64,000 nt of DNA from assembly GCF_000445475.1 (NCBI RefSeq), contig NZ_AUPZ01000009.1, positions 1-64,000 of the forward strand, read 5' to 3'. Both the position numbers and the translations under genes were made by a program. Positions 54,692 through 63,699 of the stretch are shown one piece after another; the first letter of the stretch is position 1; each line of letters starts with the position of its first letter. A model generated the notes under the pieces. It did no database searches, was not told the origin of the DNA, and saw only the letters and a program-made list of their open reading frames with translations. This stretch comes from Sulfurimonas hongkongensis (lineage in GTDB: Bacteria; Campylobacterota; Campylobacteria; Campylobacterales; Sulfurimonadaceae).

Positions 54692-55531
54692 ATGCAACAA
54701 AGCGAGCACCTAGAACTAGGTTTTATAAACACTCTTAGAGTAGATAGACATGCAGATCCTGGTATATTTCTTATAGCAGGAGATGGCATAGATGTGCTTC
54801 TTCCAAATGCTTATGTAAAAGAGGAGATGGTAGTTGACTCTTTGGTGGATGTTTTTTTATATACTGATTCAGAAGATAGGTTAGTAGCTACTACACTAAA
54901 ACCTAAAGCTATGCTAGATGAGTTTGCACTTTTAGAAGTTGTAGATGTTGCACCTTTTGGAGCTTTTTTGGATTGGGGACTTCCTAAAGATCTACTTTGT
55001 CCTAGGATGCTACAAAAGACTCCTTTTAAAGTTGGCGAAAAAAGGTTTGTAAAAGTTGTCTATGATGAGCAGACTCACAGACTTGTAGCGAGTGAAAAAT
55101 TAGGCAATTTTTTTCTTAAAAAAGTAAAAGGTATCAAAGCAGCTGATGAAGTAAACATCACCATCATTACAAAGACTCCACTAGGTTTTAAGTGCATCGT
55201 TGAAGACAAATATGAAGGACTTATATACCACAATGAAATCTTTGAGAAAATCTCTTTAGGAGATAAAAGAGCTGCCTATGTAAAGACTATCCGTAAAGAT
55301 GGAAATATAGATCTCTCACTTAGAAAAGCTGGAGAGAGAAACTCTTCTGCAGACAAAGTACTAGAACTTCTAAAACACAACAATGGTATCATGGCTTATA
55401 ACTACAAAAGTGATGCCCAGCTTATAAAAGATGTTTTTGGACTTAGTAAAAAAGAGTTCAAACGCTCACTAACAACTCTAGCCGACGCTAAAAAGATAGA
55501 AGTTAAAGATAGTGGCATCTATCTTAAGTGA
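54692..55531 (+). CDS. CvfB-like S1 RNA-binding protein
   Basis: A 279-residue protein of the CvfB/YitL family. There are three S1-type barrels (about 1-65, 68-135, 140-205; VDVAPFGAFLDWG is the clearest) and a winged-helix C-terminus (about 215-279). The family binds RNA and affects virulence genes in Gram-positives; the role here is unknown. AAGGACAAAAA precedes the ATG. Confidence 0.85.
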   Translation: MQQSEHLELGFINTLRVDRHADPGIFLIAGDGIDVLLPNAYVKEEMVVDSLVDVFLYTDSEDRLVATTLKPKAMLDEFALLEVVDVAPFGAFLDWGLPKDLLCPRMLQKTPFKVGEKRFVKVVYDEQTHRLVASEKLGNFFLKKVKGIKAADEVNITIITKTPLGFKCIVEDKYEGLIYHNEIFEKISLGDKRAAYVKTIRKDGNIDLSLRKAGERNSSADKVLELLKHNNGIMAYNYKSDAQLIKDVFGLSKKEFKRSLTTLADAKKIEVKDSGIYLK

Positions 55532-55574
55532 TGAGTAGACGCAAAAAAGATGATGTTAGAGTTGTTATTTTTAT

Positions 55575-56237
55575 CTAGCAAGAAAATCTCTCTTTTAACA
55601 TACAACCAACTCCATAAGGTTTTTTAGAATAAAACTCTTTGGAGTGATGTACTATAAGAGCGTGATACTCTTGATAGACTTTTACTAACTCTTGCTCATC
55701 TTCTATAAACTCTTTTAAGCTCTCTTGCATTAGCTCTTTTATCTCTTTATATTTCGCTCTCTCATCGATAAATCCTAACTCTAAGAGAACTCTTTTTGTA
55801 TATGCATCTATCTTAAATTCACTCTTACTATATCCATACAAAAGTATAGAGTCTGCACTCTCTTGCCCTATGCCCAAGACGCTTAAAAGTTCCTCTCTTG
55901 ATGGGACTCTTGAGTCCAAGCTTTCATAAAAAGAGACAAATTCTAAGATATATCTAGCCTTTTGGTTAAAATATCCTGATGGTTTTATAGCAAGCTTTAA
56001 ACTCTCTAAGTCTAGCTTCTTTATAGATGCAGGACTTAGTGCATCAAGTGCTTTTAAATTTTGAAGTGACTTTACAACTGATTTAAAAGTTGTGTTTTGA
56101 GTAAGAATAGTACCAAGACACACTTCAAAAATCTCATCACTAGTTTTGTTAAATCTATAACTGCCCTTATCATAACCAGACTCTATAAAAGGCCACCATC
56201 CTTGAGCACCATAAGTCTCATATAGAAATTTATACAT
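55575..56237 (-). CDS. HhH-GPD DNA glycosylase (endonuclease III/MagIII type)
   Basis: A 220-residue base-excision repair glycosylase. The helix-hairpin-helix is LLSVLGIGQESADSILLY (about 118-135), and the catalytic Asp is in KIDAYTKR. ILTQNTTFKSV near residue 40 is typical. The C-terminal 4Fe-4S Cys pattern of Nth is not visible, so it is closer to the Helicobacter MagIII type that removes 3-methyladenine. An upstream frame start at 56411 overlaps the divergent mlaE; the ATG at 56237 gives the family length. Confidence 0.85.
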   Translation of the reverse strand: MYKFLYETYGAQGWWPFIESGYDKGSYRFNKTSDEIFEVCLGTILTQNTTFKSVVKSLQNLKALDALSPASIKKLDLESLKLAIKPSGYFNQKARYILEFVSFYESLDSRVPSREELLSVLGIGQESADSILLYGYSKSEFKIDAYTKRVLLELGFIDERAKYKEIKELMQESLKEFIEDEQELVKVYQEYHALIVHHSKEFYSKKPYGVGCMLKERFSC

Positions 56238-56352
56238 CTCATAAATCTTTAGCCCTTTGCTCAATACTGTCCCCGTCGATAAATTTGTAAAAATTATACC
56301 AAACCCTAAGGCAAAATATAGGATAATAATCAAAATTGTGAAGGTGGAACTC

Positions 56353-57141
56353 GTGGTTTTAAAGTTTGTAGAGAGCATTGGAGGTAAAACATTAGAAGTC
56401 TTAGCTTCCATCTATGAGGCAATAAAATTTACTTTTATTTGCACAGCTCATATGCTCAAACCACAAAGTTACAATCCAGCGATGAGAATGGTTTTAACAA
56501 AACAGATCTACTTCACAACAGTTCAAATCATCCCTCTTTTTACTACAATATCTGTTCTTTTTGGTTCTGTCATCATTGGAGTTATAATTGTTTTAGCTAG
56601 TGAATATGGACTACAAGACAAGATAGGCTCTATTCTCATCACTTTTATTATAGATGAGTTTTCTCCATTTTTTACAGCTCTTCTCATCTCTCTTCGCTCA
56701 TCAGCTGCAGTAAACACGGAAATAGCAGTTATGGGTGTAAACAATGAGCTAAACACTCTAAAAAGATATAGGATAGACCTTATTGACTATCTCTTCTTAC
56801 CAAGAATCATAAGCGGGATGATAAGTGTTGTCTCCCTCTCTATTCTTTTTTCTTTTATCATGCTTTGCAGTGGTTATATCTTTGCACTTTTTTATATGCA
56901 TATGGATTTTCATACCTATAAACACTTGCTCATTAGCGCTATCGAGTTAAAAGATTTACTCGCTTTACTTATAAAGAGTTTAGCTTTTGGTTTTGTTATC
57001 ATGCTAATCCCAATATATAGTGGGCTTGAAACTACAAACGCTTACACTGCCGTCCCTGTCTCTGTGCTAAACGGCATGGTTAAGCTCTTTGTAGCTATCT
57101 TTTTTATCGAGGTGTTATCATTACTACTCCAATCACTATAA
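56353..57141 (+). CDS. mlaE: MlaE family ABC permease
   Basis: A membrane permease of 262 residues, part of the lipid-asymmetry (Mla) ABC transporter. It has five to six membrane helices and the MlaE core with DEFSPFFTALLISLRSSAAV near residue 110 and PRIISGMISV. The GTG start at 56353 has AAGGTGG 5 bases upstream and is preferred to an earlier ATG in the divergent gene's region. It overlaps or touches the ATPase-like gene. Confidence 0.9.
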   Translation: MVLKFVESIGGKTLEVLASIYEAIKFTFICTAHMLKPQSYNPAMRMVLTKQIYFTTVQIIPLFTTISVLFGSVIIGVIIVLASEYGLQDKIGSILITFIIDEFSPFFTALLISLRSSAAVNTEIAVMGVNNELNTLKRYRIDLIDYLFLPRIISGMISVVSLSILFSFIMLCSGYIFALFYMHMDFHTYKHLLISAIELKDLLALLIKSLAFGFVIMLIPIYSGLETTNAYTAVPVSVLNGMVKLFVAIFFIEVLSLLLQSL

Positions 57142-57200
57142 GACTACTTAAACACTATCCTGAGATATCTGAATATTTAGATAAAGAGTCTAGCTTTGCT

Positions 57201-57593
57201 TTGATATCTAAAGAAACTCCACTTATCTCAGATCTTAATATGCTTGAAAACATTTCCCTTATTAAAGAAGTCCATGAGCATTTAGCAACTAAATATGCAC
57301 AAAAACAAGCTAGGGAGGCTTTAGCAAAGATAGACCTTGAGAGGATCTCTTTACACAGAGTAAATATGTGCAATGCTTATGAAGTCTTTTGTGTATCTCT
57401 CATACGAGCTATGATGAGTGATGATAAAAACGTTATAATTGTCTCGCCAATAAACTTATTAGATAATTTGTCTAGTATAAATGACTTAATTAGCATCATT
57501 AAAAAACTTGATATAAATAAAGAGGTAGTAATACTCGATACGCTCTCAAACGAAGCTCACTATAAGGAGGTATCATGCACTATAATAAAATAA
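57201..57593 (+). CDS. Degenerate MlaF-like ABC ATPase without Walker A
   Basis: This is the second gene of an mla operon, where the ATPase MlaF should be. TTG at 57201 is the first usual start, but the frame stays open further up, and a GAGGT at 57109 precedes an ATT at 57120 that would give 157 residues. The upstream part (LLKHYPEISEYLDKESSFAL) reads like the Q-loop side of an ABC domain, then DLNMLENISL. The P-loop is absent, the signature LSGG is replaced (NMCNAYE) and Walker B lacks its Glu (NVIIVSPINLLD). No other MlaF is in the window. It overlaps mlaD. Confidence 0.65.
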   Translation: MISKETPLISDLNMLENISLIKEVHEHLATKYAQKQAREALAKIDLERISLHRVNMCNAYEVFCVSLIRAMMSDDKNVIIVSPINLLDNLSSINDLISIIKKLDINKEVVILDTLSNEAHYKEVSCTIIK

Positions 57594-58510
57594 AATTAGC
57601 AGTAGGTCTTTTTGTTATATCTCTTTTAGTTACTATATTTACATTTTTGTATCTTGTTTTAGAAAACAAAGGGACATTTAACAAAAGGTTTAACTATCAC
57701 TTTACAACTGATAGTGCTGAATTTTTTAGTGTTGGTATGCCTTTAAAGTTTTCCGGGTTTAGTATCGGAGTTATTGATAATATCTCTCTAAATGATGATG
57801 GATCAGTTTTGATAACATTTTCAGTTGATGAAAAAAATCGCAAATGGATAACAAAAGACACTGTTTTAATGACTATAAAACCTCTTATAGGTCCAACTAA
57901 GATAGAAGTCTATTCTGTCATAGATAATGAAGTCTTAGAAGAAGATACCGAGCTTCTGATGGTTCAAAGCAACGATATAAACGATATGATAACAAAGCTT
58001 GGTCCAGCTGTTGATAAGATTTTAAATATCATAAACAATTTGGAGTCTATTACTTCTGATCTGACAAAAGATGTCTCACCTCTAAATCAAACCTTTAAAA
58101 ATATCAGGGATTTTAGTGCAAAACTTTCAAATAGTGACTCGTTACTCTATAGCATAACAGGAGATAAAAACTCAACAAGAAGTGTCATTGATGCACTAAA
58201 TATGACTAGTAAAATTATGGATGAGTTGTATGTTATCTCTAAAAACATCTCTAAAACCACTTCATCTTTTGATAATGATATTATGACTCCTGCATCTTCT
58301 TTGATAAAGGAGCTAGATGCCATCATGAAAGATGTTAAACAAAAACTAGAGACATTAGATTCAACTGTAAAAGCGATTGGAAGTTATGATATGGAGCTTT
58401 TAGAATTAAAAAAGCAGATCTCTGTGAGTTTGCAAAAGAGTAACCAGATAATGGACAAAGTCAATGCGTTTATGCAAGATAAATCAAAACCAGAGATGAG
58501 TCTACCATGA
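57575..58510 (+). CDS. mlaD: MlaD family MCE-domain lipid-binding protein
   Basis: The periplasmic substrate-binding ring subunit: 311 residues with one N-terminal membrane anchor (7-30) and an MCE domain (about 38-120, GMPLKFSGFSIGVI). A long helical tail (about 130-300) could reach across the periplasm. AAGGAGGTATC, a perfect Shine-Dalgarno, precedes the ATG. It overlaps the ATPase-like gene by 19 bases and the lipoprotein gene by 4. Confidence 0.9.
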   Translation: MHYNKIKLAVGLFVISLLVTIFTFLYLVLENKGTFNKRFNYHFTTDSAEFFSVGMPLKFSGFSIGVIDNISLNDDGSVLITFSVDEKNRKWITKDTVLMTIKPLIGPTKIEVYSVIDNEVLEEDTELLMVQSNDINDMITKLGPAVDKILNIINNLESITSDLTKDVSPLNQTFKNIRDFSAKLSNSDSLLYSITGDKNSTRSVIDALNMTSKIMDELYVISKNISKTTSSFDNDIMTPASSLIKELDAIMKDVKQKLETLDSTVKAIGSYDMELLELKKQISVSLQKSNQIMDKVNAFMQDKSKPEMSLP

Positions 58511-59151
58511 TAAAGATATTGCTACTTTTTTTAACACTTCTACTATTTAATGCTTGTTCCTTTAAGTCGCCTCCAAATGATTGGCAATACAAAAGCGTAA
58601 GTGCGTTTGAATCCTACACAAAAAACTTTTTAGGTGCGAATGATGCTATGGCAAAAGATGATCTTATGAGAGCCATAAATCACGCGAAACAAGGAGCAGA
58701 CTTAAAAGCACTCTCTCGCATCTACTTAGCAAAGTGTGCCCTAAATATAATTGTGGGAGTTAAAGATGAGTGCAAAGAATTTCAAGATATATCAATTCTA
58801 CAAAAAGATGCAAGCTCAGATGCATACTTTGCCTTTATACAGCAAAAAAATGATTACGATATAAACGAGCTTGACGCCTCTTATCAAAACTTTGCAGCAA
58901 GACTCAAAGCACAAGAGTATAAAGAAGCTAATAAAGCTATAATGAAAATCTCAAAACCAACTTCTAAACTATTAGCTGCTGCACTTATAAGAGATAAACT
59001 AACATCTAAAACTAGGGATGAAATAATAAAAACCGCTTCATTTAATGGCTATAAAAAGAGTTCTTTGTTTTGGTTAAATGAGAAGGTAAATCATACAAAA
59101 GATATAAATGAAAAAGAAAGATTGATAAAAAAGATTGAAGCTTTAAGGTAG
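58507..59151 (+). CDS. Lipoprotein of the mla operon
   Basis: A 214-residue protein with a signal peptide ending in LLFNAC, so it is a lipoprotein at Cys17. The rest is alpha-helical without a known domain. The position as fourth gene of the operon, with ATGA overlap to mlaD, suggests a role in the same lipid-transport system. A similar lipoprotein follows the mla-like genes in Campylobacter, which supports the link. Confidence 0.7.
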   Translation: MIKILLLFLTLLLFNACSFKSPPNDWQYKSVSAFESYTKNFLGANDAMAKDDLMRAINHAKQGADLKALSRIYLAKCALNIIVGVKDECKEFQDISILQKDASSDAYFAFIQQKNDYDINELDASYQNFAARLKAQEYKEANKAIMKISKPTSKLLAAALIRDKLTSKTRDEIIKTASFNGYKKSSLFWLNEKVNHTKDINEKERLIKKIEALR

Positions 59152-59153
59152 AA

Positions 59154-59192
59154 GTTTTACTAACCCCAACAGGAGAAAGGGGTTAGTAAAAC
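59154..59192 (+). terminator. Hairpin after the mla operon
   Basis: A perfect 14-bp stem (GTTTTACTAACCCC and its complement) around 11 bases starts 3 bases after the lipoprotein stop. A second stem (GCCTTA/TAAGGC) follows at about 59196-59215. There is no long U-run. It ends the operon before aroQ. Confidence 0.7.
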
Positions 59193-59386
59193 CTAGCCTT
59201 AGAGTCAAGTTAAGGCCATATATAAAGAATCGTAAATGTATTATATAGGCTTAAAGTTACTAAAGTGTTAATAAATGGTTTTGGGTATAAAACTTTATAT
59301 AAAAAATAGCTCTGGGGGTTAACATATTCTTATCTCTTTTTAGATAACATTACTTAGATTAAAAAAAGCGCACTAAGGATGTAGAT

Positions 59387-59680
59387 ATGGTAGTATGTAA
59401 TTCACTAGAAGAAGTAAGAGCAAATATTGATATACTAGACGATAAACTAGTTGAGTTGATTTCGCAAAGAAGTCATTTTGTCCGCCAAGCTGCAAAGTTT
59501 AAAGACTCAGTTGATGAAGTAAAAGCCGATGATCGTATAGAATTTATTATGCAAAAAGTTCGTCGTAAGGCCATAGAGTTAGATGTATCTCCAAACTTAA
59601 TATCTGAGCTTTTTACTATTATGATTCATGAGATGGTTGAGACTGAAATCTCAGAGCTTAGAAATGCTCAAACATTCTAA
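59387..59680 (+). CDS. Chorismate mutase, AroQ type
   Basis: A 97-residue helical protein that makes prephenate for Phe and Tyr. The conserved RANIDILDDKLVELISQR (Arg, Asp, Lys of the AroQ site) is at the N-terminus, with the second helix Lys in VDEVKADDR and the third-helix IHEMVETE. AAGGATGTAGAT precedes the ATG. It stands alone as a free AroQ, not fused to pheA. Confidence 0.9.
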   Translation: MVVCNSLEEVRANIDILDDKLVELISQRSHFVRQAAKFKDSVDEVKADDRIEFIMQKVRRKAIELDVSPNLISELFTIMIHEMVETEISELRNAQTF

Positions 59681-59684
59681 ACTT

Positions 59685-60560
59685 ATGATAAAATATTTTT
59701 TACTACTAAGCTTAAGCGTCTTTAGTCTCTTTGCATCTGATGCTTTTATAGCTCCAGCAGAGCTTAGGGCATCACTAAATGATAAAAATCTTATACTTAT
59801 TGATGTCTCGCAAAAAGAACTCTACGATACAAGCCATATAGAAGGTGCCATTCACGTTAGCGTAAAAGAGTTCATAGATAAAAATTCTCTAAATTTATAT
59901 CCATCTCTAAAACCAGATGAAAGTATACAAAAAACTCTAAGAAAGATTGGTATCAGCAATGATTCTAAAGTTGTTATCTACTCTCATAACTCCGAAAAGG
60001 CCATCTTTGATGCGAGCTATTTAGCTTTTGTTCTTTTTTATAGTGGACTTGAAAACATAAGTATCTTAGATGGTGGTTATATGGCTTGGGTTTTTCAAAA
60101 CAACCTTCTAGTCTCCTCTCTTACTCCAGATATAAAAGCAGGAACTATTATAATTAAGCCAAAAAAACATCTTATAGCTAACACTAAAGATATGCGAAAC
60201 TCAGATGCAAAGATATTAGATGCAAGATCATATGATGACTACTATGGAGTCAGCCGCTCTGATGGCATTTTAGGGCTAGGACATATAAAAGGTGCAAAAA
60301 GTAGTTACACAGCTACTAAATTTTTAAAAGATAGTACGCTAAGGAGCAAACGTGAACTCGATGAGATCTATCTAGCTGGGCATGAATTAAATAGTGATGA
60401 TGAGATAATTGTTTACGATAGGGATGCAATAAGTGCTAGTATGGAGTTTTTTATTCTCTATCAAAAGATGGGGTTTAAAAACACAAAGCTATATGAAGCT
60501 TCACTTTTAGAGTGGTCAAATAAACAAAACTTGCCAATGATAAGGTTTAAATGGGAGTAA
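59685..60560 (+). CDS. Exported tandem rhodanese-like protein lacking cysteine
   Basis: A 291-residue periplasmic protein with signal peptide (1-18) and two rhodanese folds: about 25-150 (ILIDVSQKELYDTSHIEGA, then SILDGGYMAW) and about 170-290 (ILDARSYDDYYG, LGHIKGA). The active-site Cys loop reads VIYSHNSEKA in the first and VYDRDAISAS in the second, and there is no Cys in the whole protein, so sulfur transfer by the usual mechanism is not possible. A frame start upstream at 59628 lies inside aroQ; the ATG at 59685 starts the signal peptide. Confidence 0.8.
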   Translation: MIKYFLLLSLSVFSLFASDAFIAPAELRASLNDKNLILIDVSQKELYDTSHIEGAIHVSVKEFIDKNSLNLYPSLKPDESIQKTLRKIGISNDSKVVIYSHNSEKAIFDASYLAFVLFYSGLENISILDGGYMAWVFQNNLLVSSLTPDIKAGTIIIKPKKHLIANTKDMRNSDAKILDARSYDDYYGVSRSDGILGLGHIKGAKSSYTATKFLKDSTLRSKRELDEIYLAGHELNSDDEIIVYDRDAISASMEFFILYQKMGFKNTKLYEASLLEWSNKQNLPMIRFKWE

Positions 60561-60583
60561 AAAGAGGTAAAAACCTCTTTTTA
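60558..60583. terminator. Bidirectional terminator at the end of the rhodanese gene and infA
   Basis: TAAAAAGAGGT/ACCTCTTTTTA is an 11-bp perfect stem around AAAA with T-rich tails on both strands. It contains the stop codons of both convergent genes. Confidence 0.88.
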
Positions 60584-60799
60584 CTTGTAACGATATGTTA
60601 TACGACCCTTATCAAGAGAGTATGGTGTTAGTTCTAACTTTACCTTATCACCAGGAAGTATCTTAATATAGTGCATACGCATCTTGCCTGCGATATGACA
60701 TAAAATGATATGCCCATTTTCTAATTCAACACGGAAAGTTGCATTCGGTAATGCTTCAATAATCTTGCCGTCAACTTCTATAACATCAGCTTTAGCCAT
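60581..60799 (-). CDS. infA: Translation initiation factor IF-1
   Basis: A 72-residue OB-fold factor ([17 protein letters not shown]... [20 protein letters not shown]). It is the last gene of the spc operon segment in this window. rpmJ-rpsM, which usually follow, are 18.5 kb away. Confidence 0.98.
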   Translation of the reverse strand: MAKADVIEVDGKIIEALPNATFRVELENGHIILCHIAGKMRMHYIKILPGDKVKLELTPYSLDKGRITYRYK

Positions 60800-60821
60800 T
60801 TTATAAGTCCTTTTCTAACTC

Positions 60822-61580
60822 TTAAGCAAGAGATAATATCTCAGCCTTACCGTTGATAACTGCAACAGTATGCTCATAGTGTGAACCGCGTAAATTATCG
60901 GTACTAACAACATCCCACTTATTATCTAAAATAATCGGCTCTGACTCTTTTTGACAAATCATAGGCTCAAGACAAAAAACCATTCCATTTTTTATCTTTG
61001 GACCTGCTTTTGGGTTTTTACCATCTAGGTAGTTAGGGATTTCTGGTTCCTCGTGAGGTTTTTTTCCTATGCCATGACCACAAAAACTATGTAGTGGTAC
61101 AAAGCCACGAGAGTGAATAAATTTTTCTATTTTAAAAGAGAGTTCTTTAAATCTCAAACCATCTTTAATCTCATCGATAGCATGGTAAAGTGCATCTTTA
61201 GCACAAGCTATCAACTCTTCATCTCTCATCTCTATCTCACCAACGCCAACTGTGATTGCCGCATCACCAAACCAGCCATTAAGCTCAGTACCAATATCAT
61301 AACCAATAATATCACCCTCTTGGAGCTTATAGTCAGTTGGGATACCATGGATAATAACCTGATTGAGTGATGTGCAAACGGAGTTAGGGAAACCATAGAG
61401 TCCTTTAAAAGATGGCTTAGCTCCATGAGAGCGAATATAATCCTCAGCCATAGCATCTAGTTCTTTTAAAGAAGCGCCTACTTTTGTGTTTTGTGCAAGA
61501 AGCTCCAATGCGCCGCCAACAATTTTATTGGCTGCACGGAGTTTTTCTATTTCTACAGGTTTTCTAAGTGCAATAGCCAT
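60822..61580 (-). CDS. map: Methionine aminopeptidase, type I
   Basis: Removes N-terminal Met from new proteins (252 residues). Metal ligands are visible: GYDIGTELNGWFGDAA (two Asp), GHGIGKKPHEEP (His), LEPM (Glu) and the last Glu near the C-terminus. It starts 3 bases after the secY stop and is 22 bases from infA. Confidence 0.97.
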   Translation of the reverse strand: MAIALRKPVEIEKLRAANKIVGGALELLAQNTKVGASLKELDAMAEDYIRSHGAKPSFKGLYGFPNSVCTSLNQVIIHGIPTDYKLQEGDIIGYDIGTELNGWFGDAAITVGVGEIEMRDEELIACAKDALYHAIDEIKDGLRFKELSFKIEKFIHSRGFVPLHSFCGHGIGKKPHEEPEIPNYLDGKNPKAGPKIKNGMVFCLEPMICQKESEPIILDNKWDVVSTDNLRGSHYEHTVAVINGKAEILSLA

Positions 61581-61583
61581 TAT

Positions 61584-62846
61584 TTATAAACCAACTGCAC
61601 TTAGTGTCTCATACTTACTCATGTAAATCTGAGCCTCTATCTTTCTCATAGTATCAAGTGCTACTTGAACAACGATCAAAACTGCAGTACCACCAAAGAA
61701 AAAAGGAACACCCATTCCCTTGATAATCATAAACGGAAGCGTTGCAACAAGACCAAGATAGAGTGCACCCGTAAAGGTAAGCCTACTAGCGGTCTCATTT
61801 AAAAACTCTCTTGTAGCTTCACCTGTTCTAATACCAGGAATAAAACCACCCTGTCTCTTTAGGTTGTCTGAAATATCTTTTGCACTAAATGTAATCGAAG
61901 CGTAAAAAAACGCAAAGAAGACTACAAAAAGAAATGTTAAAAAGTTAAAAAAGTAACTATTTGGGTTTAACAAATCTGCAATCCCTTGAATAGTAGGATT
62001 TGTACTACTTGATAAAACAGTCATAGGAAACATCAATATCGCAGATGCAAAGATAACTGGAATAACACCAGCTAAGTTTACTTTTATAGGAATGTAGTTC
62101 ATTACTCTTTTGTTTTGATTTTGCATCATGACTTTTTTAGCATATGTAACGGGCACGCGACGCTCACCAAGTTCTACATAGATAATGATGGCAACTGTTG
62201 CCATTATAAGAGCCAAAATTGCAATCACAGTTAAAAAGCTCATGGCTCCAGTATTTACCATAGTGATAGTTTGACCTATTGCACTTGGAATTGCCGAGAC
62301 TATACCTGCAAAGATGATAAGTGAGATACCATTTCCTATACCACTTTGAGTTATCTGTTCACCAATCCACATAAGTAACATTGTTCCTGCTAACATTGAT
62401 ACAGCGGAGAGAATTATAAATGTATTATGATCAGCTAAAATTGCACTGTTTCCATTTGGACCAGTTAAACTTTGAAGACCGACACTTATACCAATTGCTT
62501 GAATTATAGTAATAGCAATAGTCGCATAGCGAATGATTTGCATATACTTAACCATTCCATCTCTCTCTTTTTTCATCTGTCCTAGTGGAGCAAAAGTAGC
62601 AGCTAAAAGTTCCATGATGATTGAAGCGGTGATGTAAGGCATGATCCCAAGAGCGATAATAGACATTCTCTCAACAGCATTTCCACTAAACATATTAAAT
62701 AGTCCTAGTGCATCTGCTTGATGTGAATCGAAAAATGAAGCAATAACGGCAGTATCAACGCCAGGAACTGGCACATAAGCCAGTAGGCGATAGATAAATA
62801 AAAACCCGATAGTAATAAGTATCTTATTTACTAGATTTTTATTCAC
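61584..62846 (-). CDS. secY: Protein translocase subunit SecY
   Basis: The channel subunit (420 residues) with ten membrane helices. The plug region near residue 60, the GIGNGISL and FNPxE-like regions and the cytoplasmic loop RRVPVTYAKK (about 210) are conserved. It lies between rplO (2-base gap) and map. Confidence 0.98.
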   Translation of the reverse strand: MNKNLVNKILITIGFLFIYRLLAYVPVPGVDTAVIASFFDSHQADALGLFNMFSGNAVERMSIIALGIMPYITASIIMELLAATFAPLGQMKKERDGMVKYMQIIRYATIAITIIQAIGISVGLQSLTGPNGNSAILADHNTFIILSAVSMLAGTMLLMWIGEQITQSGIGNGISLIIFAGIVSAIPSAIGQTITMVNTGAMSFLTVIAILALIMATVAIIIYVELGERRVPVTYAKKVMMQNQNKRVMNYIPIKVNLAGVIPVIFASAILMFPMTVLSSSTNPTIQGIADLLNPNSYFFNFLTFLFVVFFAFFYASITFSAKDISDNLKRQGGFIPGIRTGEATREFLNETASRLTFTGALYLGLVATLPFMIIKGMGVPFFFGGTAVLIVVQVALDTMRKIEAQIYMSKYETLSAVGL

Positions 62847-62848
62847 GA

Positions 62849-63247
62849 CTATTTACCTGTAGTAGTAACGTTGTCGTCTTTGATTTTTGATGCTAAGTCT
62901 TTAGCCGTCGCACCAACTAGCTTAACTTTGCTAACACTTGCAGCAATTTTATGAACACCACGGATAGTCTCCATAGTAATCTCTCCTAGCTCTGCAACTG
63001 CTTTGATTTTCTCTACATTAATAACATAAGGTTTTATATTACTAGTGCTAAATCCAATCTTAGGAAGTCTTTTTGCAAGTTGCATCTGACCACCCTCAAA
63101 GTTTCTCTTTCTTTTATTACCTGAACGAGCTTTTTGACCTTTTTGACCACGAGATGCAGTTTTTCCAGTTCCCGAAGCTTGTCCACGACCAACTCTTTTA
63201 CGATTCTTTGTAGAACCTTCTGCTGGTGTTAAATTTTCAATACCCAT
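62849..63247 (-). CDS. rplO: 50S ribosomal protein L15
   Basis: A 132-residue L15. The N-terminal [33 protein letters not shown] is typical, with the conserved [17 protein letters not shown]. It lies 3 bases after rpsE. Confidence 0.97.
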   Translation of the reverse strand: MGIENLTPAEGSTKNRKRVGRGQASGTGKTASRGQKGQKARSGNKRKRNFEGGQMQLAKRLPKIGFSTSNIKPYVINVEKIKAVAELGEITMETIRGVHKIAASVSKVKLVGATAKDLASKIKDDNVTTTGK

Positions 63248-63250
63248 TAT

Positions 63251-63694
63251 CTATCCTTTAATACGAGTTAGTGCTTCAACCGTAGCACGAACCACTGTGT
63301 TTGGATTGTTTGAGCCTATTGATTTTGTAAGCATGTCTTGAAAACCTGCAAGTTCAAGAACAGGACGAACTGCTCCACCTGCAATAACACCAGTACCTTC
63401 TGATGCTGGTTTTAAAAGAACACGACTTGCATTATATTTATGCTCAATATCATGTGCAATTGTTGTACCTTTAATGCTCACAGTTGTTAGGTTTTTAAAA
63501 GCGTTATCAACAGCTTTACGTATAGCATCAGGAACTTCTTTTGCTTTACCAGAACCATAACCAACTGTACCATTTTTGTTACCAATAACGATAAGTGCAG
63601 TAAAACGAAATCTTCTACCACCCTTAACAACCTTAGTAACACGACCAATATTTACGATCGCTTCTTCAAATTCTTCTCTATTGATTTCCATCAT
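63251..63694 (-). CDS. rpsE: 30S ribosomal protein S5
   Basis: A 147-residue S5, which helps accuracy of decoding. The [21 protein letters not shown] loop and [14 protein letters not shown] are conserved. It lies 5 bases after rplR. Met-Met at the start leaves one codon of doubt. Confidence 0.97.
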   Translation of the reverse strand: MMEINREEFEEAIVNIGRVTKVVKGGRRFRFTALIVIGNKNGTVGYGSGKAKEVPDAIRKAVDNAFKNLTTVSIKGTTIAHDIEHKYNASRVLLKPASEGTGVIAGGAVRPVLELAGFQDMLTKSIGSNNPNTVVRATVEALTRIKG

Positions 63695-63699
63695 AGCCC

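Noticed and set aside
57155-57373. Minus-strand frame opposite the ATPase-like gene
   Set aside because: It is a shadow frame in the mla operon, with no start signal.
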